A stretch of 64,000 nt of DNA from UBA3792 sp045114775 (GCA_045114775.1 JBGULC010000042.1:1-64000); one strand, 5' to 3'; shown: positions 41,630 through 49,467, counted from the stretch's first letter. Numbers and translations: made by a program. Notes: generated by a model from the letters alone, not told the origin.

Positions 41630-42613
41630 ATGGAACGAACCAAGGTCAGCATCGTCGTCCCCGTGTACAACACGGAGGCATATCTTCCTGCGTGCGTCGA
41701 AAGCCTGCTTGCCCAAACGCACAGAGAGCTTGAGCTGCTCTTCGTCGACGACGGTTCGACGGACGGCTGCAGCGCGATCCTCGACGCGTACGCGGAAAAG
41801 GATCCGCGCATTCGCGTGATTCATACGAAAAACGGCGGCGCGAGCGCGGCGCGAAACACCGGCATCGACGCGGCGACGGGCGTGTTCATCGGCTTCGTCG
41901 ATTCGGACGATACGGTCGAGCCTGCTTATGTCGAAACGCTTCTGAAGGCATTTTCGGACCATCCGCAGATCGGCGTCGGCATCTGCAACCGCTTCATCCA
42001 CGGGCACCCGAACGGCCGCAAAACCGGCGGTACGGCGGGCGCGGGCGCGGTGCTCTCGCCGAAGGAAGCGATCAAATACGCCGTTTCGATCGGCAAAAGC
42101 TTTGAGGGATACCTCTGGAACAAACTGTTCCGCGCTTCGATCTTCCGCGATCCGTCGCTTCGGCTCGATCCGAGAATTTCGGTCTGCGAGGACCTTCTGC
42201 TGTGCGCGAAGATCTTTGCCGCAGGGCAAAGCGCCTATTACGATCCGACGCCGCTGTATCATTATTTATACCGCGAAAGCGGCGCGCTGCGCACGCTCGA
42301 CGAAAAGCGCATGACGGAATTTGCCGCGCGTGAGCAGATCGAACGGATCGCCGCGGTCTTCGGCGACGACGTTCTGCACGCGGCGGAGCTCTCGCATGTG
42401 AAGTCCGCGCTGAACCTCCTTGCCGCCGCAAAACAGGCGAAGAACAAGCCGCTTGCAGCCGAATTGCAGGCCCGCATCGACGTGCGCATCAAGCCCCTTC
42501 TTTCAGCCCGCGACATTTCGCGTTCCGAACGGATCAAGCTCCGCGTTCGCCGTCTGGCGCCGGTGCTGACGCTGCGCGTGTTCCTGCATATTCCGCCGCC
42601 GCGTTCCCGCTGA
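41630..42613 (+). CDS. Glycosyltransferase family 2, EpsJ/EpsE-like
   Basis: GT-A motifs: VSIVVPVYNTEAYLPACVESLLAQTHRELELLFVDDGSTDG, NGGASAARNTGIDAATG and metal-binding FVDSDD. The acceptor-side region has YLWNKLFRASIF and VCEDLLLCAKI, typical of capsular and exopolysaccharide transferases. Basic C-terminus without a membrane helix. Start at MERTKVSIV with AAAGGAGG; the 109 codons of open frame upstream overlap control DNA and are not coding. No partner glycan genes adjoin. Confidence 0.9.
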   Translation: MERTKVSIVVPVYNTEAYLPACVESLLAQTHRELELLFVDDGSTDGCSAILDAYAEKDPRIRVIHTKNGGASAARNTGIDAATGVFIGFVDSDDTVEPAYVETLLKAFSDHPQIGVGICNRFIHGHPNGRKTGGTAGAGAVLSPKEAIKYAVSIGKSFEGYLWNKLFRASIFRDPSLRLDPRISVCEDLLLCAKIFAAGQSAYYDPTPLYHYLYRESGALRTLDEKRMTEFAAREQIERIAAVFGDDVLHAAELSHVKSALNLLAAAKQAKNKPLAAELQARIDVRIKPLLSARDISRSERIKLRVRRLAPVLTLRVFLHIPPPRSR

Positions 42614-42661
42614 AAGGGCGCGCCGTTTCGTATATTGAATGCAATCGAGGAGGAAAAAACC

Positions 42662-42964
42662 GTGAAAAAAGCAACAGCGATCCTTTTGGTCTTTCTGACG
42701 GCGCTGACGCTCGTCGCCTGCGCCGCAAAAAACACGCTTGCGGGCACATGGGGAGACGGATACCAATCGTTCACATTTCAGAAGAACGGCGTCGGTCTGT
42801 TCAGGGAAAACGGAACGGACTACCCGATGACCTATACGGTCGAGGGCGATCTGCTTACGGTGCGGTATGCGGACGGCGACGAGGAAACCTGTTCGTTCCG
42901 CATCGAGGGAGACCGTCTGATCCTGAAAACGCAGTACGAAACCGTCGAGTTCACTAAAGAATAA
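42662..42964 (+). CDS. Small lipoprotein with one beta-sandwich domain (DUF5640-like)
   Basis: Starts with GTG (GAGGAGG 9-15 bases upstream), giving a lipoprotein signal (ILLVFLTALTLVACAAK, lipobox LVAC). The remaining 75 residues form alternating strands (GTWGDGYQSFTFQKNGVGLFRENG; YTVEGDLLTVRYADGDEETCSFRIEGDRLIL), a pattern seen in lipocalin-like DUF5640 domains. Surface-exposed; function unknown. Confidence 0.75.
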   Translation: MKKATAILLVFLTALTLVACAAKNTLAGTWGDGYQSFTFQKNGVGLFRENGTDYPMTYTVEGDLLTVRYADGDEETCSFRIEGDRLILKTQYETVEFTKE

Positions 42965-42974
42965 GCCCAAAACG

Positions 42975-43005
42975 CAAAACGGCCCGGATCTCCGGGCCGT
43001 TTTTC
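42975..43005. terminator. Bidirectional terminator, copy 1 of a duplicated element
   Basis: Near-perfect palindrome ACGGCCCGGA-TC-TCCGGGCCGT (42979-43000) followed by TTTTC, between the lipoprotein and the convergent XRE gene. The same sequence with its CAAAACGC(A) prefix occurs again at 44865-44901. Confidence 0.9.
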
Positions 43006-43007
43006 TG

Positions 43008-43349
43008 TTATGATTCGATCCCTTCCTGCTGAAGCGCTTCGATGAACACACGCAGGAGCTTTTCCGCTTCTTTTCTTTGCCGGGGAGAAAGGGATGCGCA
43101 CAGCGTCTCCAAAGCGTCATGCTGATCCTCGGAGGATCCTGTTCCGATTACGATCCGGTCGGTCGTGACAAGAAGCGCCGAGGAAAGCCGCCTGAGCGTT
43201 GCGACCGTCATGCTTTTCCTGCCCTTTTCGAGATCCGCCAGGAATTGTACGGAAATATCCGCTTTTTCAGCCAACTGCTCCCGTGTCAATCCGCGTTCGG
43301 TTCGCAGTGCGCGGATCCGAAGCCCCATCTCTTCATGCGGAAACTCCAT
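43008..43349 (-). CDS. XRE family (HTH_3) transcriptional regulator
   Basis: Cro/CI-type helix-turn-helix at residues 9-63 (GLRIRALRTERGLTREQLAEKADISVQFLADLEKGRKSMTVATLRRLSSAL), then a short alpha-helical tail (SLSPRQRKEAEKLLRVFIEALQQ) for dimerisation. 113 residues. GAGGTGAT ribosome site. Divergent from the zinc-ribbon/membrane-protein pair; CTATAG-core palindromes in the shared intergenic DNA make autoregulation and control of that pair likely. Confidence 0.88.
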   Translation of the reverse strand: MEFPHEEMGLRIRALRTERGLTREQLAEKADISVQFLADLEKGRKSMTVATLRRLSSALLVTTDRIVIGTGSSEDQHDALETLCASLSPRQRKEAEKLLRVFIEALQQEGIES

Positions 43350-43366
43350 GTGTGATCACCTCTTTA

Positions 43367-43434
43367 GCTATAGCATAAAGCAATCAACAGATTTGAAAAT
43401 CATCTATAGATATTGACGAAAAACATCTATAGGA
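43367..43434. promoter_or_regulatory. Three CTATAG-core palindromes, candidate operators of the XRE regulator
   Basis: GCTATAGC (43367-43374), perfect ATCTATAGAT (43402-43411) and ATCTATAGGA (43425-43434). The latter two straddle the -35 box of the rightward promoter. Confidence 0.55.
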
Positions 43435-43441
43435 GTATAAT
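43413..43441 (+). promoter_or_regulatory. Promoter of the zinc-ribbon/membrane-protein pair
   Basis: TTGACG (43413-43418), 17-base spacer, TATAAT (43436-43441). The spacer contains one CTATAG palindrome and another ends one base before the -35. Confidence 0.8.
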
Positions 43442-43506
43442 CAAAGAAATGTAAATTCATGCGGTGAAATGCTTTTTTGCGTGAAAAAACGGCGGAGGAA
43501 AACGGA

Positions 43507-44097
43507 ATGATCCAGACGCAGGGCATCAGTTGTCCGAACTGCGGCGCGGCGATCGGCGGCGATACGCTCGATTGTCCGTATTGCGGATGCCGTGTCTATG
43601 TTACGTCATTCCGGGATATTGCCTCCATGCCGTTCGGCAGGATCGAAGCGTACGTCAATTCCTGTTCGCGGATTCCCGAGACGGATCCGAAGGCGCTTAC
43701 GGCGCGGCATTCGGCGGGGCTTTGCTATCTGAAACTGCAGATGTACGAAAAAGCATATGAGACGTTTACAGAGGAGATCCGCAGGAATTTCAACGGATCG
43801 GAGGCATATTTCTACGCGGCTGCGTCACTGCTTCGGGGCAAAAAGCCTTTTCTTGCACAGCGCAGCACGATCAACGAGATCGAATCGCTTCTGAGAGCCG
43901 CGTTTGTCGCAGAATCGCGCGGGATCTATCTGTATTTTCTGGCATACATCCGGTACGACTATTATGAGCGAAAGTATCTGAACGTGACTCCGGATTACCG
44001 GGATTACCTTGCGCGATCCAAAGCGATCGGAACGCCTGCCGACGACATTCGGTATCTGTATCTGCTGCTGGGCACGGAACGCCCTGCATGCTTATAA
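43507..44097 (+). CDS. Zinc-ribbon protein with TPR-like helical domain
   Basis: Zinc ribbon at the start (CPNCGAAIGGDTLDCPYCG), then helical repeats (TARHSAGLCYLKLQMYEKAYETFTEEI; EAYFYAAASLLRGKKPF; IYLYFLAYIRYDYYERKYL). Likely a cytosolic accessory protein; it recalls the zinc-ribbon + helical proteins near 31-33 kb in style. Start at MIQTQGISC with GGAGG nine bases upstream; 196 residues. Co-transcribed with the membrane protein 18 bases downstream. Confidence 0.75.
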   Translation: MIQTQGISCPNCGAAIGGDTLDCPYCGCRVYVTSFRDIASMPFGRIEAYVNSCSRIPETDPKALTARHSAGLCYLKLQMYEKAYETFTEEIRRNFNGSEAYFYAAASLLRGKKPFLAQRSTINEIESLLRAAFVAESRGIYLYFLAYIRYDYYERKYLNVTPDYRDYLARSKAIGTPADDIRYLYLLLGTERPACL

Positions 44098-44115
44098 AAA
44101 CGAGGAGGGACAATT

Positions 44116-44859
44116 ATGGATTTTGAACTGGCTAAACGGTATTTCAATCCGCTGAGGAGGAGTAAAGCTCGCTCGCTTCCGTTTTTCATTTCGGGAGCGG
44201 TATGTGTTTTATTCGGTCTTACATTGCTTCCATTTTTGCCCGAACGCGATGTTGAAATGATTATCTGTATCGTCTTTTTGATTGCCAGTATCGTCTTGCT
44301 GATTGTTGGGATCGCTGTTATAGCAAGCATTAGTCGATACAACAAAGAAGCAGAACTGCACGATGTTTCGGATCAGGAATACGATCAGATGATCGACCGG
44401 TTTCTATTGCAATTGCGGAATACACGCGCAATGCAGGTCCTCGGAATCGATGCTTCTGAGGTACAGGAGATTCGTCCGCTGATTTTCGGCGGATACAAGA
44501 TTCTCGGCGCAAACCGGTTTAAGAGAGGAAAGGATGGATTGTACCGCACCGATGTCTATGAAGCGGTCATCATCTATTTCTCGGCAAATGAAGTGCACTG
44601 TTATACGTGTAATTTCCACACAACTAAAAATGAATGGTCGGAAGCAACGGATGTATACTTTTATCGTGATGTGGTATCCGTTTCTACTATTTTGGAAACA
44701 GTAAAAATCGGGACAAAAGAACAACCGATACAGAAATTTTCTCTCACGACATCGGGCGGAACACAGCTTTCTGTTTCTTTGAACAAGAAGAATGACACCG
44801 ACCGTTCGATCAACGCGATGCGCAGTCTGCTGCGGGAAAAGAAACAGTCCATGGCATAA
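44116..44859 (+). CDS. Unrecognised two-helix membrane protein, lower GC than neighbours
   Basis: Two adjacent helices (FFISGAVCVLFGLTLLPFL; MIICIVFLIASIVLLIVGIAVIASI) and a roughly 170-residue cytoplasmic domain with many strands (YEAVIIYFSANEVHCYTCNFHT; VVSVSTILETVKI; FSLTTSGGTQLSVSLNKK), reminiscent of PH-like folds. Codon use is clearly more AT-rich than the surrounding genes, suggesting more recent arrival. Function unknown. Confidence 0.7.
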   Translation: MDFELAKRYFNPLRRSKARSLPFFISGAVCVLFGLTLLPFLPERDVEMIICIVFLIASIVLLIVGIAVIASISRYNKEAELHDVSDQEYDQMIDRFLLQLRNTRAMQVLGIDASEVQEIRPLIFGGYKILGANRFKRGKDGLYRTDVYEAVIIYFSANEVHCYTCNFHTTKNEWSEATDVYFYRDVVSVSTILETVKIGTKEQPIQKFSLTTSGGTQLSVSLNKKNDTDRSINAMRSLLREKKQSMA

Positions 44860-44864
44860 AAACC

Positions 44865-44901
44865 AAAACGCAGAACGGCCCGGATCTCCGGGCCGTTTTT
44901 C
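44865..44901. terminator. Bidirectional terminator, copy 2 of the duplicated element
   Basis: ACGGCCCGGA-TC-TCCGGGCCGT (44875-44896) followed by TTTTTC, with the same CAAAACGCAGA prefix as copy 1 (one difference). Beyond it, 44902-45091 holds repeat-like DNA (AAGGGGAGGCGGCGGGCGAAGCCCGTC, 44979-45005 region) and no gene. Confidence 0.88.
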
Positions 44902-45091
44902 ATACTTCCCATATTCTGCCGTACCGATCGACAGATCGGCCGCAATGAACGGTTTGCATCTTTCCTTGTCTCCACTGTGCAAGGGGAGGCGGCGGGCGAA
45001 GCCCGTCAAAAGGGTTGTCGGCCGCTCCGAACGGATCGCTTTTTCCGTTCCGTATGTCATCCTGAGAAGGCGAAAACGCCGATGAACAAGC

Positions 45092-45781
45092 TTATCCGTT
45101 CAGCAGCTTCTTCCTTGCCTTCCAGTCCGGCATAAATGCATCGAGGATCGCTTTGAAGTCAGGGCCGTGGTCGTGGACCCGAAGATGCGCGAGCTCGTGC
45201 AGGATCACGTATTCGAGACAGATCGAAGGGTAACGGACCAGCTGTAGGTTCAGCGTGATCTTTTTCGTGCGCGTGTTGCAGCTTCCCCAGCGTGAGGTCA
45301 TGCTGCGCACCGTCCATTCGGAGGGCGTGAGGCCCGTAAGCTCCGACCAAAGCGGCAGAAAGTGTTCGATCTCGGCAAGCAGGCGTTCTTTAAGCCATGC
45401 GTTCAGCACCGTCTCACGCTTTTCCTTCGTCGGGGTCCCGCGCAGCGACAGTATGATGCGGTCGGCGTCGAGCACGACGCCGTTTTTCTTTTGGTTTTCG
45501 AGAACAAGGAGAGGGAGAGTGCGTCCGAACAGCGGGACCGGCTCGCCGGAAAGGTACTCTTTCGGCTCGTTTCGATGGCTTTCACGAACGCGTGCGGCAT
45601 GCGTTTTGATCCAGTCCGCCTTGTCCGCAAGGAACGCGCGGATCAGCGCTTCCGGGTAAAGCTTCGGTGCGGTCACGCGCACGGTCCCGTCAGGCGGCAT
45701 GATCGTCACCCGGACGTTTTTCACCTTTTTGCGGACGAGGATCGCCTCGATCCCCGCGACGGTGATGATCTTTTCGCTCAT
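45092..45781 (-). CDS. YgjP-like metallopeptidase domain protein (M48/DUF45)
   Basis: Zincin of the DUF45/WLM-related group: HELAH (195-199) with a third ligand in HDHGPDF, plus RSMTSRWGSCNTRTKKITLNLQLVRYP and N-terminal KNVRVTIMPPDGTVRVTAPK, both diagnostic. Function in the cell is unclear; often encoded next to restriction or housekeeping genes. Start at MSEKIITVAG (229 residues), overlapping the rlmH stop by four bases; an alternative start 11 codons upstream is inside rlmH. Confidence 0.9.
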   Translation of the reverse strand: MSEKIITVAGIEAILVRKKVKNVRVTIMPPDGTVRVTAPKLYPEALIRAFLADKADWIKTHAARVRESHRNEPKEYLSGEPVPLFGRTLPLLVLENQKKNGVVLDADRIILSLRGTPTKEKRETVLNAWLKERLLAEIEHFLPLWSELTGLTPSEWTVRSMTSRWGSCNTRTKKITLNLQLVRYPSICLEYVILHELAHLRVHDHGPDFKAILDAFMPDWKARKKLLNG

Positions 45782-46254
45782 TTGTGGTACGCCTCGTGCG
45801 CGCGGATCTTGCATCCGCGATAGAGCTGTTCAAGCAATAAAAGCCGCGCGATGCGGTGCGGGAAGGTCATCTTCGAGAACGAGATCCTTGCGTTCGCGCG
45901 GGCATAGACCTCGGGAGAAAGCCCCAGGGACCCGCCGATCACAAACGTCAGCGGCTGCGCTGCGGCTTCGCGTTCCGCAAGCCAGTCGGCGAATTGCTCG
46001 GACGTCATTTGCTTTCCGTCGATCGCAAGCACCGTGACGAAGTCTTTCGGGCCGATGCATTTCAGGATGCGCCTGCCCTCCTTTTCGCGGACGAGGTCCT
46101 CGTCCTTCGGATGCAGCGATTCCGGCGCCTTTTCGTCGGCGACCTCGGCGATCTCAAGCGAGACGAACCGCCCGAGCCGCTTTTGAAACTCGGCGCAGGC
46201 GTCCTCAAAATAACGCTCCTTCAGTTTTCCGACGCAAACGATCCGGACGGTCAT
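45778..46254 (-). CDS. rlmH: 23S rRNA (pseudouridine1915-N3)-methyltransferase
   Basis: SPOUT methyltransferase with the trefoil knot, methylating pseudouridine 1915 in helix 69 of assembled ribosomes. N-terminal VRIVCVGKLKERYFEDACAEFQKRLGRF; SAM-binding FVIGGSLGLSPEVYARA; C-terminal SKMTFPHRIARLLLLEQLYRGCKI. 158 residues is normal. Overlaps the MBL-fold gene by four bases, a neighbour often found with rlmH in Firmicutes. Confidence 0.97.
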   Translation of the reverse strand: MTVRIVCVGKLKERYFEDACAEFQKRLGRFVSLEIAEVADEKAPESLHPKDEDLVREKEGRRILKCIGPKDFVTVLAIDGKQMTSEQFADWLAEREAAAQPLTFVIGGSLGLSPEVYARANARISFSKMTFPHRIARLLLLEQLYRGCKIRAHEAYHK

Positions 46255-47036
46255 ACGATCTCGAACACCCCCGTCGGCTCCTCGCGCGCGGCGATCGCGA
46301 TCTGCATGTCGTCTGCGATCCCCGCTTCCTCAAGCACGGAACGCACGGCGACCATCGCAAGCTCCGGGTAGTTGTTCTCCCTGCTGAGATGACCCAGGAT
46401 CACGTTCTTGACCCCGGACTCGTGCAGCTTCACAAGCGCCTTTCCGCAGTCGTCGTTGTTCATGTGTCCGTTGCCGGACAGGATGCGCTTTTTGAGCAGG
46501 TAGGGATAGCTGCCCGCCATCAGCATATCGACGTCGTGATTCGCCTCGAAGAGCAGAAGATCGCAGCCGGAGAGGATCGAAAGGATGCGCGCGTCGACGT
46601 GACCGAGATCGGTGCAAACGCCCGCTTTATGTCCTTCGGCGGAAAAGGTGAAGCCCACGGCGTGGACCGCGTCGTGCGGGATCGAGAACGGCAGGACCCG
46701 CACGCCCGCAAGATAGAAATCGCGGTCGGATTCGAATACGCAGACGTTCTTCGGCGCAACGCCGAACATCTGCGGGCGCATGGCAGACCAGGTATCAGCG
46801 TTTGCGTAGACCGGCAGATCGTATTTTTTGGACAGGATGTTCACGCCGCGGATATGATCGTTGTGCTCGTGCGTAACGAGGATCGCGGAAAGCGCGTGCG
46901 GATCGACGCCGATCCGCAAAAGAAGCTCCGTGATACGCTTGCACGAGAGCCCCGCGTCGATCAGGATTTTCGCGCCGCCCGCTTCGATATAGGTCGCGTT
47001 CCCCGAGGAACCGCTGCACAAAGGACAAAATCGCAT
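46251..47036 (-). CDS. MBL-fold hydrolase, WalJ/YycJ type
   Basis: Metallo-beta-lactamase fold with THEHNDH (His56, His58, Asp60, His61), CTDLGHVD and ILGHLSREN. The N-terminal CPLCSGSSGNATYIEAGGAKILIDAGLSCK matches the WalJ/YycJ family, linked to cell-wall and DNA-replication coordination in Bacillus and streptococci and usually near rlmH, as here. No walRK in the window. AGGAGG lies six bases upstream. Confidence 0.9.
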   Translation of the reverse strand: MRFCPLCSGSSGNATYIEAGGAKILIDAGLSCKRITELLLRIGVDPHALSAILVTHEHNDHIRGVNILSKKYDLPVYANADTWSAMRPQMFGVAPKNVCVFESDRDFYLAGVRVLPFSIPHDAVHAVGFTFSAEGHKAGVCTDLGHVDARILSILSGCDLLLFEANHDVDMLMAGSYPYLLKKRILSGNGHMNNDDCGKALVKLHESGVKNVILGHLSRENNYPELAMVAVRSVLEEAGIADDMQIAIAAREEPTGVFEIV

Positions 47037-47094
47037 AATCTGCCTCCTGAAAAATCAGTATAACATAAATTTAGACTTCGGGAAAGGGTTTTTA

Positions 47095-47123
47095 TTGCGT
47101 TCGCGAAAAAGCCGTGCTATACT
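47095..47123 (+). promoter_or_regulatory. Promoter of ispE, six bases from the start codon
   Basis: TTGCGT (47095-47100), 17-base spacer, TATACT (47118-47123). The ATG of ispE begins at 47130, so the transcript should start at or next to it. Confidence 0.7.
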
Positions 47124-47129
47124 TTTCGC

Positions 47130-47951
47130 ATGATCATTGAGGAACTGGCGCAGGCCAAACTGAATCTGACGCTCGGCGTGCTTTATAAGCGCGCGGACGG
47201 TTATCACGCGCTCGACACGATCATGCAGACCGTGTCGCTGTTCGATCGCGTGTTTGTGGAAAAATCGCATTCGATCGAGGTCAACGTCACCGGTATGACG
47301 CTGCCGCAGGAAAACACGATGTACAAAGCGGCTGTGCTCTATAAGCAGGCGACCGGCTGCGGTGCGAAGATCCGCTGCGAAAAGCGCATTCCCGCAGAAG
47401 CGGGCATGGGCGGCGGAAGCGCCGACGCCGCGGCGGTTTTAAGGGGGCTTCAGCGCCTTCACCGCATGGCGGACGATCGCACGCTCCGCGAGATCGCGCT
47501 GCAGGTCGGCGCAGACGTGCCGTTTCTGCTTTACGGCGGGACGGCCCGCTGCGAGGGCGTGGGGGAGATTCTGACGCCGTTTGCGCTCGGCAAGCGTCTG
47601 TGGTTCGTGATCGCAAAGCCGGAGCAGGGCGTAAGTACGCGCGCGCTGTTTTCCATGCTGCCGCTGCCGCGGCCGCAGGTACGGACGCTGTCCGCCGTCG
47701 CTGCGCTCGCAATAGGCGATCTGAAGTCTCTTGCTCCGCTTATGAGTAACGTTCTCGAACCCGCGGCGACTGAGATGGTCCCGGAGATCGGGGTTTTAAA
47801 GCAAAAGCTGCTGGACGCAGGCGCGGTCGCAGCGCAGATGACCGGCAGCGGCTCTGCCGTGTTCGGCCTGTTTGAGAATGAGGAAGCGGCGAACGCCGCG
47901 CTTCCCGCCGTATCCGACGCCGCGTTTTCGACGGTATGTTATTCTTTGTGA
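47130..47951 (+). CDS. ispE: 4-diphosphocytidyl-2-C-methyl-D-erythritol kinase
   Basis: GHMP kinase of the MEP isoprenoid pathway. LAQAKLNLTLGVLYKRADGYHALDTIMQTVSLFD is the substrate-binding N-terminus; PAEAGMGGGSADAAAVLRGL is the ATP-binding loop; MTGSGSAVFGLF is the third GHMP motif. 273 residues. Upstream of the ATG there is no Shine-Dalgarno sequence and the -10 box is six bases away, so the message may be leaderless. Coupled to the ECF S gene seven bases downstream. Confidence 0.95.
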   Translation: MIIEELAQAKLNLTLGVLYKRADGYHALDTIMQTVSLFDRVFVEKSHSIEVNVTGMTLPQENTMYKAAVLYKQATGCGAKIRCEKRIPAEAGMGGGSADAAAVLRGLQRLHRMADDRTLREIALQVGADVPFLLYGGTARCEGVGEILTPFALGKRLWFVIAKPEQGVSTRALFSMLPLPRPQVRTLSAVAALAIGDLKSLAPLMSNVLEPAATEMVPEIGVLKQKLLDAGAVAAQMTGSGSAVFGLFENEEAANAALPAVSDAAFSTVCYSL

Positions 47952-47958
47952 GGCATTT

Positions 47959-48432
47959 ATGAACGACCGACACATCCGTATTCTGGCAACGGGCGGGATC
48001 CTTTCCGCCGCGATCTTTCTTTTGACAGCTTTCATTCGCATTCCGATCCCCGCGGGGTATCTGCACCTCGGGGACGTCGGCGTGTTTCTGGTCGCCATGC
48101 TGCTGCCTGCGGGGTGGGCGGCGGTCTGCGCGGGCGTCGGAAGCGCGCTTGCGGATTTGATCGGGTTTCCGGTCTACACGCCGGTCACGTTCGCGGTCAA
48201 GGCACTGACGGCGCTGACGTTCGCGCTTCTGTGGCGAAAGCTTCCGGGGAAGCTCAGATACCTTGCGTTCCTTGCGGTGCTCATCATCCCGGTCGGCTAT
48301 TTCTTCTTCGAGCTGATCCTCTTCAAAAACTACGCGTGGGCGGATCTGCCGCTGAACCTTTTACAGGCGGTCGTCGGCGCGGGGCTCGCGCTTGCTCTGG
48401 ACTGCGCGACAAAGGACAGGTTCCGCGTGTAA
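47959..48432 (+). CDS. ECF transporter S component
   Basis: Small integral membrane protein of 157 residues with five or six helices. ILATGGILSAAIFLLTAFIRIPIPAGYLHLGDVGVFLVAMLLPAGWAAVCAGVGSALADLIGFPVYTPVTFAVKALTALTF has the S-component features: the helix 1 Ala motif for T-component docking, and the GYLHLGD substrate loop. It resembles thiamine-precursor or pantothenate S components, but substrate cannot be fixed. Uses a shared EcfAAT module encoded elsewhere. Start seven bases past the ispE stop. Confidence 0.88.
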   Translation: MNDRHIRILATGGILSAAIFLLTAFIRIPIPAGYLHLGDVGVFLVAMLLPAGWAAVCAGVGSALADLIGFPVYTPVTFAVKALTALTFALLWRKLPGKLRYLAFLAVLIIPVGYFFFELILFKNYAWADLPLNLLQAVVGAGLALALDCATKDRFRV

Positions 48433-48451
48433 AAACGTACGGATTTTTAGG

Positions 48452-48517
48452 ATTCTACCGGGCGTAGAGGGGAATTCTACGTCCGGTAGATTGCGTTTAC
48501 ACAGCGGTAGATTGCGC
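48452..48517 (+). promoter_or_regulatory. Three helically phased TCTAC-N5-GTAGA sites upstream of DegV copy 2
   Basis: Sites: TTCTACCGGGCGTAGAG (48453-48469), TTCTACGTCCGGTAGATT (48475-48492), and TTTACACAGCGGTAGATT (48496-48513). GTAGA recurs at 48464, 48486 and 48507, that is 22 and 21 bases apart. The first matches the DegV copy 1 site in 16 of 17 positions. Confidence 0.65.
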
Positions 48518-48540
48518 TTGACAGGATCGCGTGTTATGAT
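48512..48540 (+). promoter_or_regulatory. Promoter of DegV copy 2 with GTAGA abutting the -35
   Basis: TTGCGC (48512-48517), 17-base spacer, TATGAT (48535-48540), directly preceded by GTAGA (48507-48511). A TTGACA lies inside the spacer (48518-48523) and could serve with a downstream CAAAAT. Confidence 0.55.
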
Positions 48541-48575
48541 CAAAATAGAAAAATATAGATTTCAGGAGGCTATAT

Positions 48576-49424
48576 ATGCGCATCCGCATTTCCGCAGACA
48601 GTACCTGCGATCTGAGCCAGGAGCTCATCGAACAATATGACGTAGCGATCACCCCGCTGTATATCCGCCTCGACGGAAAGGACCTCAAGGATACGATCGA
48701 GGTCACTCGCGACGATATTTACAGCTTTGTCGATAAGACCAAGTCCATTCCGAAGACCGCCGCGGTCAACGTCGGGGACTATCAGGCGTTCTTCAAAAAG
48801 GTCAAGGAGGAGGGCTACGACGCCGTCGTGCATTTTACGATCTCCGCTGAGATGTCGAGCTGCTATCAGAACGCCTGCATTGCCGCACAGGATTTCGAGA
48901 ACGTATACATCGTCGACTCGCGCACGCTGTCCACCGGCATCGGGCATCTTGTGCTCGACGCGTGCATCATGCGCGACGAGGGAAAGAGCGCGAAGGAGAT
49001 CTTCGAGATCCTGGAGGAGCGCAAGAAGAAGCTCGACGTCAGCTTCGTTCTGGACACGCTGCGCTATCTCGCGCTCGGCGGGCGCTGCAACTCGCTGCTC
49101 GCGTTCGGCGCGAATCTTCTGAACATCAAGCCGTCGATCCAGGTCAAACATGACGGTACGATGGGCGTGGATAAGAAATACCGCTGCTCGTTCGAGCGCG
49201 CGGTCGTGCGCTACGTCAACGATAAGCTGGCGGACAAGGATTCGCTCGATCTCCGGCGCATCTTCATCACGGACTCCGGTTCGAGCGACGAGATCCGGAA
49301 CGCGGTCGAGGAGGCGGTCCTCAAGAACGCGCCTTTTGCTGAGGTCATTCACACCCGCGCGGGCTGCACGGTCTCCTCACACTGCGGACCGAACTGCATC
49401 GGCATCCTGTTCTACAGAAAGTAA
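48576..49424 (+). CDS. DegV family fatty-acid-binding protein (FakB type), copy 2
   Basis: DegV fold: IRISADSTCDLSQELIEQYDVAITPLYIRLDGKDLKD, VVHFTISAEMSSCYQNACIAAQDF, VYIVDSRTLSTGIGHLVLDACI, DTLRYLALGGRCNSLLAFGANLLNIKPSIQV, and the C-terminal HCGPNCIGILFY. 282 residues, shorter than copy 1 and only distantly similar. Expected to present fatty acids for FakA-dependent phosphorylation. AGGAGG upstream. Shares regulatory DNA motifs with copy 1. Confidence 0.92.
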   Translation: MRIRISADSTCDLSQELIEQYDVAITPLYIRLDGKDLKDTIEVTRDDIYSFVDKTKSIPKTAAVNVGDYQAFFKKVKEEGYDAVVHFTISAEMSSCYQNACIAAQDFENVYIVDSRTLSTGIGHLVLDACIMRDEGKSAKEIFEILEERKKKLDVSFVLDTLRYLALGGRCNSLLAFGANLLNIKPSIQVKHDGTMGVDKKYRCSFERAVVRYVNDKLADKDSLDLRRIFITDSGSSDEIRNAVEEAVLKNAPFAEVIHTRAGCTVSSHCGPNCIGILFYRK

Positions 49425-49439
49425 TACGCACAGCATCAC

Positions 49440-49467
49440 AGCGGCGGTCTTCGAACCGCCGCTTTTT
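49440..49467 (+). terminator. Terminator of DegV copy 2
   Basis: Nine-base-pair stem AGCGGCGGT / ACCGCCGCT (49440-49448 and 49455-49463) followed by TTTT. Confidence 0.88.
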
